A stretch of DNA of 64,000 nucleotides, taken from assembly GCA_963965975.1 (NCBI GenBank), contig OZ014415.1:563001-627000 (forward strand), given 5' to 3'. Origin of the DNA: Xestospongia bergquistia (Eukaryota; Porifera; Demospongiae; Haplosclerida; Petrosiidae). Below, in pieces: positions 51,801-61,400 of this stretch (position 1 is the first letter of the stretch; each line of letters starts with the position of its first letter). Under the pieces are notes generated by a model. The model did no database searches. It was not told the DNA's origin and worked only from the letters and a program-made list of their open reading frames with translations. A program made the translations under genes and the position numbers.

Positions 51801-54081
51801 AGAAGATGACAAGGTATGACTGTCAGATGTATTAATAATGTTAGTGTGTATAAATTTATTGAAGATATGATCCATTAAAGTTCTTGAATGTAGTATGAGC
51901 TTATGGATACTGTCCATGTTATCTCCTCAGATCAAATGTCATCAATATTGGCCTTCTTATGGTGCAGCTAATTATGGGAACTATCAAGTGACACTGAAAG
52001 AGGTAGAGAATATTGCTGACTATTGTATTAGAACCTTTCAAGTTCAACCGGTATGTCTTTGACTGAAACTGTATTTCAAAGTCATGTGACTCTCAATCCC
52101 TTAGCTTCAAGGACGTGGTAATGGGCAAACCAAAGAAGTACGTCAATATCATTTCTTGGTTTGGCCGGATCATGGTGTTCCACAATATGCTACTCCGTTA
52201 CTTGGATTTCAAAAGAGAATCAGAAAGTATCATTCAACAAAGAATGGCCCTATGCTTGTTCACTGCAGGTAAGGAAAGCGATAGAGTAGAGTCTTCAACC
52301 AGTTTATGTGTTTTATTTCATTTTAAAGTGCTGGAGTTGGTCGTACTGGTACTTTTATTACAATTGATGTAATGATCCAGAAGATCGACATTGAAGGAAT
52401 TGTGGACATCTTTAATTTTGTTCGCAACATGCGTTTCTGTCGAAATTATATGGTCCAAACTGCTGTAAGTAACTCTATTATAACCCAATGATTATACTAT
52501 GAGATCTGTTCTTTTTTATATATATTTTTTTGTGATTTTATAGTCACAATATGAATTTCTTCATGGAGCTATTCTAGAGGCAATAATGTGTCGCGATACT
52601 AGTATTCCTGCTAAACAACTTAGTGAACGAATTAGAACTCTAAAAGATATCAATCCTTCTTCTGGCAAAACCGGTTTCCTGACCCAGTTTGAGGTAGAAG
52701 ACATCTTTTAATAAAGAACAACTCAAATACTGTTTTTGTTGTTATATAGACACTAGAATCTTCTAGTCCTAATGATGAAGACTTTGACTGCTCTGTAGCT
52801 CAATTGCCTGACAACTTAGCTAAGAGCAGGATAAAGGACCATTTACCACGTATGTGTAATTTCTTTATGCATCTCTTACTCATCTCTTACTATTTAGCAA
52901 ATGAATACCGTGTGGTACTCTCCACTGAAAATCATGACTCTGATTACATTTGTGCCAGTTACGTTGATGTAAGTTGTACATACTACCTCACATGTTATCT
53001 TTTATTTTTCCTCAAGGGTTATCGACAACGTCTTGCCTTTATTGCAACTCAAGGTCCCATGAAGAACACCGCTGGAGATTTCTGGCGTATGGTCTGGGAA
53101 ATGAAGACAGCTGCTATAGTAATGTTGACACAGATTGAAGAAAGTGGAGAGGTATCTCAAAAATAGTAGCTATACTTTTAAAGTTTCTTTTTTGTAGGAG
53201 CAATCAGTGCAATATTGGCCGAATAATGTTGGAGAGACAGACATCTTTGGAACATTCCAAGTTGAAACTCTCCCTGATGAACGAGTCTTACCTGATTATA
53301 TTGTTAGAAAATTTAAACTATCTCCTGCAAATAATGTGAGCATTGAGAAGCATCTGTAAATTAACCAACACTCAAATACTCATAGCCTCATTGAAGCTTT
53401 AAAGATCATCCTACATTATTATAGCTTTATTATTATTTTCTTCTATAGTCTATGGAAAGTCGGACTGTTAGTCATTTCCATTATGTCAACTGGAAATCTA
53501 CAGCTTGTCCAGAAAGTGGTACTTCAATTAATGACCTTATTGGGGAAGTATTGAGGGTTCAACGTAAATCAGGAAATGGTCCAATTACAGTTCACTGCAG
53601 GTAAAAAAAAGAAAGATACAATTTAATTTAGTTTTATTGTCCTGTATAAACACCTCTCCTTTCTTTCCTTTAGCGATGGTCTTGGTAGGACTGGAACCTT
53701 TTGTACCATCTTCACTGTTGTTGAACGTGTCAAGGCAGAACAAGTGGTCGATGTCTTCTCAACTGTAAAATCTCTTAGGATTCAACGACCAGGCCTTCTC
53801 AAAACACTGGTACATTAATCGTATACATTTAATAACAGACATACACAGCTTTTACATACTCATTCAATTGATATAATACTCATTCTCATGATACAAGACT
53901 CATTCTCATGATATAAGACTCATTCTCATGATACAAGACTCATTCTCATGATATTAGACTCATTCTTATGATAGAGACTCATTCTCACATTGTTCTTTTA
54001 CAGGATCAGTACGAGTTTGTCCATAAAGTTGTTCTAGAGTTCCTTAATACTTTTGATAACTATGATAATTTCAAATACTAG
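37701..54081 (+). CDS. RPTP-B: Ig/FN3 receptor tyrosine phosphatase with a cytoplasmic Ig domain
   Basis: A 2,417-residue type I membrane receptor on 39 exons whose phases all agree. Exons 1-2 (37701-37749, 38475-38504) encode the signal peptide [20 protein letters not shown]. The ectodomain has 11 Ig domains and about four FN3 domains plus a membrane-proximal module. A transmembrane helix and basic stop (MRRSSKR) follow; then, unusually, another Ig domain, then phosphatase domains D1 (active-looking) and D2 (degenerate). Exon maps are given in the block entries. Ig-plus-FN3 ectodomains with tandem phosphatase domains are typical of type II RPTPs (LAR and relatives), which act in cell adhesion signalling. 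This gene is not a simple LAR orthologue because of the Ig number and the cytoplasmic Ig. It lies 376 bp after RPTP-A on the same strand. Confidence 0.93.
38505..39873 (+). other. RPTP-B intron 2
   Basis: A 1,369-bp AT-rich intron. A two-copy repeat of about 33 bp lies at 39207-39272 (GTGAACTAAATAAGTTTTC twice). No coding or RNA gene signal. Confidence 0.6.
41687..45533 (+). repeat. Five recently duplicated Ig exons (Ig4-Ig8)
   Basis: Exons 41687-41971, 42774-43058, 43731-44015, 44324-44608 and 45249-45533 are each exactly 285 bp and by eye differ at only a small fraction of sites (shared ALAGVPSQP and [15 protein letters not shown], with minor changes). Stretches of the flanking introns are also shared, such as ATTAATATTAATTACAATTA before the acceptor and CAGTGCTATAATATA after the donor. 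The duplicated unit was therefore exon plus intron. Confidence 0.93.
45838..45897. repeat. (TA)n microsatellite in RPTP-B intron
   Basis: An AT dinucleotide run interrupted once. Similar runs lie at 50260-50335 (RPTP-B) and 57053-57090 (sulfotransferase gene), all in introns. Confidence 0.9.
47443..50424 (+). other. RPTP-B FN3 domains and membrane-proximal region
   Basis: Exons 47443-47742, 48147-48467, 48595-48942, then 49087-49193 plus 49319-49493, encode four FN3-type domains (for example [10 protein letters not shown] ... [27 protein letters not shown]). Exons 49659-49758 and 49920-50181 encode a membrane-proximal module ([19 protein letters not shown], then [10 protein letters not shown]), which resembles the one before the membrane in LAR-type and related RPTPs. 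Exon 50385-50424 is a short linker. KRQT in the third FN3 might be a protease site, but this is weak. Confidence 0.8.
50474..50799 (+). other. RPTP-B transmembrane helix and cytoplasmic stop-transfer
   Basis: Exon 50474-50579 encodes [20 protein letters not shown] and continues [10 protein letters not shown], about 30 hydrophobic residues. Exon 50636-50799 begins [12 protein letters not shown], a positive stop-transfer, then a polar stretch rich in Ser, Thr, Pro and Asn. By the positive-inside rule everything after this is cytoplasmic. Confidence 0.92.
50883..51164 (+). other. Cytoplasmic I-set Ig domain exon of RPTP-B
   Basis: This exon of 282 bp, phase 1 at both ends, lies after the membrane helix and before D1. 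It encodes a full I-set Ig: B strand [12 protein letters not shown] strand [11 protein letters not shown], then [17 protein letters not shown] and F/G strands [15 protein letters not shown]. The F-strand Cys is Val here (FVVRASN instead of YxCxAxN), so no canonical disulfide can form. It resembles intracellular I-set domains of titin and myosin-light-chain kinase. It is joined in frame to the D1 entry sequence [19 protein letters not shown]. An extracellular place is ruled out only if the upstream helix is the real and only membrane span. Confidence 0.88.
51226..52693 (+). other. RPTP-B phosphatase domain D1 (active-looking)
   Basis: Exons 51226-51323, 51384-51471, 51553-51629, 51679-51813, 51931-52050, 52105-52268, 52329-52464 and 52544-52693. 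All catalytic elements are present: the pTyr loop [15 protein letters not shown], the WPD loop VWPDHGVP, the P-loop [10 protein letters not shown] (split by the intron after 52268) and the Q loop QTASQYEF. D1 should therefore dephosphorylate phosphotyrosine. Confidence 0.93.
52750..54081 (+). other. RPTP-B phosphatase domain D2 (degenerate)
   Basis: Exons 52750-52849, 52898-52968, 53017-53151, 53198-53335, 53449-53600, 53674-53809 and 54004-54081. The fold is clear ([25 protein letters not shown]). The pTyr loop is [10 protein letters not shown], the WPD loop reads NWKSTACP with no Asp, and the P-loop is [10 protein letters not shown] with Ala replaced by Asp. The same Ala-to-Asp change occurs in the inactive IA-2/PTPRN family. 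D2 is therefore probably regulatory. The stop is TAG at 54079-54081. Confidence 0.92.
53872..53998 (+). repeat. 19-20 bp tandem repeat in last RPTP-B intron
   Basis: About six copies of CTCATTCTCATGATACAAGA with small changes, directly before the acceptor of the last exon at 54004. Confidence 0.9.
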
Positions 54082-54430
54082 TATAGTTTCTTCCTCGAAA
54101 ATCAATCATTGTGTCTCTCCCATTGTTCAAACTATTGTTTGATATATTGTAGTGTACTTTAGTGTAATAATGTGCTGACATTTTTCGTAAAGTGTAGATA
54201 TATAAAGAAAAAAAGCTGTGTTTGAAATATATGTTTTGTTATCTAGGAATGTTGACATTTTCTTCTTTTATTTAATTGATAATTGTTGTTAACTATATAA
54301 AAGACAGTTTGAATTGTTTAAAAATTGAATTACTAAATAAAGAGCAAATGAGTTTAAAGGACATATACAAAGAATGCCAGCTAATTTAACTTAGTTCTTT
54401 GTCATAGCAGGTAATGTTATACGTGGAGAA
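54082..54430. other. Tail-to-tail gap, RPTP-B and ANKRD66-like gene
   Basis: AT-rich. AATAAA at 54336-54341 on the plus strand fits the RPTP-B transcript end (3'UTR about 275 bases). Nothing else recognised. Confidence 0.55.
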
Positions 54431-55353
54431 CTACTTGGAGCAGTCTTGTTTTTGTTGTATTAAATATTCATCAATCATATTGCTACAGTTTTGGTGACCA
54501 TATCTTTGAGCTACTCTTGTTGGTGTGTCACCATAGCGATCTGGTAATGTGACATCACAACCTGATGATATTAAACTCTGTAAACATGCTACATGTCCTG
54601 ATGAAGTAGACATATTATAATAACAATATTATATAACAATACAATTTATGATTATTATGTAATGTTATATATATATAAGCTAATTCAGTAATATATAATG
54701 CTGCTAGAGATTTTATGAGGCACTGTTTGTGTCAAAATTGAATGCATTCAATGATATAGTTAACATGTTATGATTTACTTTTTAATGCTCATTATTTATT
54801 AAATAACTTGTGATTTACTAAATAATGTATGATTTATTAAATAAATAAGAAATAAATCAACAGTTATTTAATAAATAATGACTTACTTATTATATCATGA
54901 TAATTTTTCAATTTCGACATAAACGGTGCCCCGCCCCATAAGAGATGGTTTTCCATGTATTATCAATGTATAGTTTATGAAGGAGATCATATTTTATATT
55001 ACAAAGTTGATACAAGTTACAATATCAGCTTATAGATGAACTCTCATCATTATCTGAGAAATTGGTTGCTATTTGTACAACGTGCTGCTTTTCCAAATAA
55101 TTACAGTACACCTCTTACCTCCTTCACAAGCAAAATGAGCTGGTGTCCATCCTGTGTCTGTCAGAGCATTAGGATTACCTCCAGCTTGCAGCAAAACATA
55201 GACGCATTTCTTGTGTCCTAAACTACAGGCTACATGTAGAGGTGTTCTTCCTCCCCAGTGGGTGTCTGGTTCGTTTGGATTTTGACCTGATTTGAGAGCC
55301 TCTTCTAGTCTCAGTAAGTCACCTGTACTAGCAGCTTCGTGCAGTTCTGTCAT
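54431..55353 (-). CDS. ANKRD66: ANKRD66-like ankyrin-repeat protein
   Basis: A 133-residue protein made almost wholly of ankyrin repeats, which bind other proteins. Two exons: 55353-55119 and 54597-54431, joined in phase 1. The start MTELHEAASTGDL is chosen because it equals the family N-terminus; an in-frame upstream ATG at 55413 would add 20 residues. Ankyrin phrases: GGRTPLHVACSLGHKKCVYVLLQAGGNPN, shown as GGRTPLHVACSLGHKK; then TDTGWTPAHFACEGGH, and DRYGDTPTRVAQRYGH. These three phrases in this order, especially GWTPAHFA and FGDTP-RIAQ-like, recall vertebrate ANKRD66. The 521-bp intron (54598-55118) is AT-rich with TTTATTAAAT palindromes. The gene lies tail-to-tail with RPTP-B and head-to-head with the sulfotransferase gene. 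Confidence 0.85.
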
Positions 55354-55511
55354 GACTGTAATTTTTTTGCAAAGAAAAGAGGGGTGTGGCTGGGTAGTTC
55401 TGCGCATGCGCATGAGTGATATGCACTTTTGACGATAAAACTACAAGTTAATATGTGCAACTTACATCTTGAGCCCTACGTACATTGATTTGAAGGGGAG
55501 AACAGATCAAA
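55354..55511. promoter_or_regulatory. Bidirectional promoter with a perfect NRF1 motif
   Basis: These 158 bp separate divergent start codons of the ankyrin and sulfotransferase genes. TGCGCATGCGCA at 55401-55412 is a perfect palindromic NRF1 consensus. CpG-containing sequence is otherwise rare in this window, which makes it stand out. Confidence 0.65.
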
Positions 55512-57048
55512 ATGAATCCAGTCAGGATGCTTTCATGGCGTGTCATAATCTGCTGTGTTCTCTCAGTATTGTATTTCTATCTTGTACAGATAACTAAACT
55601 GCATCATGAAGCTCTAGCAGGTAACAGCTGTGCAGCTGTGAAATTAGTCTCTGATTTACATGGCACGTTTCCATTCCAGAGTCTTTTACAATCATAAAAA
55701 CTAACAGTACATTGTACTCAGCAGTATCTGCAAAACTTGGATGTAAGTTTTATTGAAATGTTAAATATTTTAGTAATACATGTTCATGTACTCAATGACA
55801 CTATAGTATATTATGTTTTAACTTATTTACACAGTAAATGATGAGAAAGGAAAGGATAATATGCCATCATGGGTAGTTGAAGAAATGGAATGGATGGAGA
55901 ACGAAAAGAAACGATGGGAAGAGAAGGTTAAGGGAATTAATTTTACAGATGAAGCAGAGGTCAGACAAGTACCTACATTTTACTTAATAGCATGATATTA
56001 TATAGTACTCTCTGATATTTGTGACATAATATGTGTGTATGCGTTTGTGTGTGTGGTACAAAATGTAGGCTTATGTACAATTATTGTGGTATCCTAACTA
56101 ATAGCTTGTGTATTAGTTTAATATAGATAAGTTATTTTAATTGTCCCATGTACATGATGTATGTAATCATAGCTCTACATTTGTTAACATGTAGCTGGAA
56201 ATATTACATAATGTACACTTCATTGGTTATATGCAAACATTAAAAGCAATATATTAAAATTAAACCATATACTTTAACTACATATATATATGGTAATCAA
56301 TTAATTTCTACTGCAAATGCTATATTCATTTTGATGATATGATTGCATTATGGATGCTGCACAAAACTTTTTATTCTTCTTATTCTATATTTAACTAGTT
56401 TACAACTTTTTGGAATATTTTAATATTCAAAACTCCAACATCACATTAGTATCTACAAATTATAGTTAATTTTATATCCTAATACCCAGGGGCATATACC
56501 AGACAATCCTATATTTCTTTAAGTGACATGATATTGTGAAAATAACCAAGTAAAAGTTATGTAATGAACATATTTTGATATATTAGGTATATCCATTACA
56601 TATTGCTTTACTCAATTTTTATACGCTACAAAATCTCTAACTGCCAATTTATATGGTAGCCAATTAATGTAATTAATCTCTGTTACCAGTACTATGATGA
56701 TGTATGGGTATAACATATTGTGTATCAGTTATAGGGTACTGAGTATAAACACTATATTGAGAGCCAAACTACAATAATTGAAATAATTGTGTGTAAATAT
56801 TTATATATGTTCTCAGTAATGCCTATAGTGTTAATATCATACATGATAGCACAACAATATAAACTATTAAAGAGTTTTAATTAGTAAATCAATGTCTTTT
56901 TATCCATATTAAATACTCACCAGCAGCGTCCATGTGTTTGTGCCTATAGCAACAGCCAATCAGATTGTAATTAAATGTTTTCATTGATATAGCAGTGAAA
57001 TAGTGTAATTACAACCTTTTTGGTCAATAACAGTGAAATTTGGGATTT

Positions 57049-57092
<44 letters not shown>

Positions 57093-58002
57093 GTATTTAT
57101 ATGATTATATAATTATACACATATATATAACAAGGCTAAGTTAACAATTGTAACTATAGGCCGATCGTGAATACGACATTGACATTAACACACAGTCACA
57201 TGACTCCTGGTATATGTCACATGTTGATATCTGCAAGGAGAGTACCAATAGGACCAGTTGGACGGAGTTAACTGAAGCAACACGTGCTATGGTTGCTCAA
57301 CGCATTGTTATTAATGAACATTACAAGATCCTTTATTGTCCAATACCACTAGTTAGTACTGGTCCATTCATAAGACTAATGTATGCTTTAGAATGGAACA
57401 CTCCTGTTGCTCAAGTCTCATCAAAACTTACTAACAAGAGAGAAAACTTTGTTTATTTTAGCGACTACACTGTAGAGGATCAACAGTATATACTTAAAAC
57501 TTATAGCAAGTTTTTAGTTGTACGAAATCCTTTGTTAAGACTTGTAGCTGTTTATAAGCAAAAGTTTGCATCATCTAATGTTTATTTTCATGAGCGTTAT
57601 GGTAAAGAAATTGTGAGGAAGTTTCGAAAGGGGCTCACTGGTGAGCCAAAAGGTGATGATGTCAGTTTCCAAGAGTTTGTTCAATATATTGGATTTCTTA
57701 ATCCTCGTAATGAACACTGGATGCCACAGGAACATCTTTGTAGACCATGTGAAATGAAATATGATTTTGCTGTGCGTCATGAGTTTGTGAAGGAAGACTC
57801 ATCTGTCTTGTTAAATCGATTTGGACTTGAAAAGGCAGTAGATGCAGTTCCAGTAGATGCTTGGGATCATATTACTGGTACTGAGGCTAAAATAATGTAT
57901 GATCATGTTCCTGCAGCAACTCTTGGTCGTCTAGCTCAATTATATCAGAAAGATTTTGAATTGTTTGGGTATTCTTCATTTTCTATTCACAATGTTAACT
58001 GA
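55512..58002 (+). CDS. Carbohydrate sulfotransferase family 2 (CHST8-14-like) protein, possible pseudoenzyme
   Basis: The family moves sulfate from PAPS to GalNAc or related sugars in the Golgi. Four exons (55512-55620, 55680-55742, 55835-55959, 57160-58002) encode 379 residues. A type II signal anchor is at residues 9-26 (WRVIICCVLSVLYFYLVQI). A charged stem follows (WMENEKKRWEEK). The catalytic domain matches CHST11-like enzymes: VINEHYKILYCP, then FLVVRNPLLRLVAVYKQKF, FHERYGKEIVRKFRK, NEHWMPQEHLCRPCEMKYD. Two cofactor sites look altered. The 5'-phosphosulfate loop, usually PKVACTNWKR, reads PLVSTGPFIR (from residue 162), without the key Lys. In the 3'-phosphate loop the usual Ser is Ala (RLVAVY). 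It may be inactive or use a changed site. Exons 2 and 3 are set by phase and splice consensus and are less certain than exon 4. Confidence 0.85.
55960..57159 (+). other. Sulfotransferase gene intron 3
   Basis: A 1.2-kb AT-rich intron (donor GTCAGA, acceptor ACTATAG). Apart from the TA run at 57053-57090 it shows nothing recognisable. Confidence 0.6.
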
Positions 58003-58476
58003 AACACTGAATTAGTGGACTGGTCACACACATATCATATGAGGGATAAGGTTACACATCTAAAAACAATCTGCCAATGTTAAATTATTGTTTGAATGTG
58101 AACTTTATTTCTGCATCTCTTAGTATTAGTTGTTGAGTTGAATTTGATTTTACTTCTCTTTATTTTAAAATTAAACTCACTTCAAACAAAAATGTTAGGG
58201 AATGTAAAAAGTCACTTATATCTGATAATTCTCACTATTGATACTGGCTTTGCCAAAAAATCTAACATTGATGAGTAATAAAATACTAACATCAAATAAA
58301 ATAAAATTGCTTGAATACAATAAACAATATAACAATAGATCATAATTAAAACTCTAAAAACAATAATGACTAAAATTGTTTACTATAATAAAAAGTACAA
58401 TAAGAAATAAACACATGCATACAAAGTGTAAAAAGAACATCTTAAAGTTGTCACAGCATTATACACCATGTGTAAC
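58003..58476. other. Tail-to-tail gap, sulfotransferase gene and RPTP-C
   Basis: 474 bp of AT-rich sequence holding the 3'UTRs of two converging genes. No coding signal; no RNA gene seen. Confidence 0.55.
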
Positions 58477-61400
58477 TTAAGTAAAGTTAGCATAAGTCTC
58501 AAAGGAGTCTAGATAGACTATCACTGCATTAAAGATACCTTGATATTGTTCCTATTAATAATAAAGATATACAATATTATAATATATAATAACATATGAA
58601 GATTTAATTATTATATTACATATATTTATATATTAGTACTTACCACTGTTAATACACTGCCTGGTTTTTGTATTCGTTGAGCTTTTAAAACCTGGAACAC
58701 ATCTACAATTCTCTCAGTATTACATCTGTCTATAGTTGTAGCAATAGCACAGAACATTCCTGAACGAGTAACTGTATCACTATAATAGAGAGAACAGTAA
58801 AAGCTATAGTAATTAATACTTTAGTATATATTAATATAAACCTGTATTGTAATACTTTAATAAATGACCCAACATATCTAAACATCACTACAATACTCTA
58901 TATACATGCTACAAATACATATATAATACATTAGATGGTCTGTTCATTACCTGCAATGAACTATTATAGGAGTATTTCCCATTTTACGTTGTACTTTATA
59001 GACATCTTCCAATACTGTTAGTATAGTTTGAATGTTGTTCATATGACCATTAGCATCCCAGTTAGTAATTTGGTATTGAGTAACTGTTTGCTGCTTCTCT
59101 CCAGACTGTATAGATAAAAAGGAAAATATTATTTCAAATAATATATATATACAATAATATATGATATATACAAGTAATGCAATAACATTTTAAAAAATGA
59201 TAAATGTAGCGATGACAATGTTAAGAAGGAAAGTAACATGATACAGATTTTGCAGTTGATGCTGAGCTACAGCTTAGAAGAGACTTATACGAAAGTGTAA
59301 TAGTGTAACAGCTTGAATGTGTTGACCTTTTTTCCCAGCTCATTAATTCTTACATATTAAGTACAACTGTGCTTAATGATATATGTAATTAGAATAATTA
59401 TTAAGAATCTATATAGTGCTATGATTTTATTTACCTTGTTGTTATTCACGACAATAGTCCTTTCATTATAGCCATCATATTCCGTTTCATTCTGAAGTTG
59501 TATATTATATTCACCAATAACTATAGTTTCCATTATTGTTGATGGCCAGTATTGATAACATACTTCCTAAAATTACTTTAGCTTAAAATATAAGACACAA
59601 ATGTTAACTGACTTTTCCATTCTCTCTCAAGTGACCAAGCATTACAATAGAAGATGTCTTTCTATCAGTCACCATTTTCCAAAAGTTACGACAGGTATTC
59701 TCCATTGGACCTTCTGCAATAATAAATGCTTTCTTCTGTTTATAACCCTAAAAACAAAGAATAAGAAGCTTATTACAAGAATAATAAGCAAGCAATATTT
59801 TCTACTATTATTAATTTTATTTTTGGTCTATTATTTTTCATAAGGCACACTTTGCATTCTAGGAAGTGCTAATATTTCTTGTTGTGTGTGACAATTGAAA
59901 GAGATGAATAAAATTAAAACATCTACTTTAACTACTAATGTACATGGCAACAAATGGATTTAATTAAACTTAACCACAACAATAGCCGTATATCAAAGTA
60001 ACTATGTAGAGTAAAGAGACTAAAATTTCTATAAGGATCTTTCCACCCTTCACTATACCATGATATAGCCAATACTTACATTGACGAAGACTGCATTGAT
60101 ATAGTCAGGATATTCACCTTTAAGTGGAACACGATGTTTGTCAGCTATAAGATAAATAAATTAGTATTAATATAATATTATATTCATAGGGCTGCCTACA
60201 CATATACAGACAACTTTAGTTTAGTTATCGTAATAATAGTTTCATTTTTTAAAAATCTAGCTAGCTGACAGACAGACATATACTCACAAGGTAGAAACTC
60301 ATTTGCTCGATTTTTGTCATGATTTTGTAATGCTATATCACGTCTGATTTCATCTGGACGTGGTGTTACTTGTTCCAATACCTAAACATACAGACAAATA
60401 GACAGTAGTATACTAATGTATCTGTTATGCATGTTAGAAAAATTAATTATATATAGGACATGATGGAAATTACATATGAAAACAACAATTCTTCATGTAA
60501 ACAGAATAGAACTAATATTAGTCATAAAACATGTGATTTTTTTGTTATATAAACAAATTAACAGTAATGTGTATTATAACAACATTATTACAAACTGTTA
60601 CTAAAATTAATTGGATAAAAATTATTATATTAATATTAGAAAGTATACCAAGACTATATATTATAGCAAGAATAATTGACTTAAACTATAATTGTCTAGC
60701 ATGTATAATAATACATTAATGATACATAATAATAATACATAAATGTACATTAGTTTAAGCCAGTTCTGTCATATCAGCTTGTTTTGTTTTGTTATGCAGA
60801 CCTAGCTTATTACCAGGACATCAAAAAAGTTACATGTAACTGTGTTTATGTCTGTTTTGAATTTGTTGACTAAAGTGATTCCTAATGGGACATGAATTTA
60901 TATGGAGGGTTGTCAAAGGTAGAACTTTGAAAATGCCATAGACAGTACAATATGATATGATATATGAAAACAATAAGGAACCCATTGTTATCAAAATGAA
61001 CTTTTTATCAATCAATATAGCAAATTATACTAAAAACCTAATTTGCAAATATAAACCAAATGGAAATTAGTTCTAAACTAACCACTATATGCTATTATAT
61101 TATTAATTTATATAGTCACTGTAGTCACTATAGGCTGTAAATGTAAACAGAATTGGATAGAATAGATTGTTTAGATTAGCCAATTAATTGTATGTTTAAT
61201 GTTATTGGTTTGGTTTTCTTCCAAGAACAAACAATACATCCTGTCTATATAAACTCATATACCTGAAACTGATGTTCAAATCCATTTTGTCCAGTAATTG
61301 GATCAGTATTGGCCATTTTATGAACAGTAATACGAACATTTGCAGTATCAATCTGAGTATCTCCACAGGTGACAGATTCCAATATAGCATCATTGATAAA

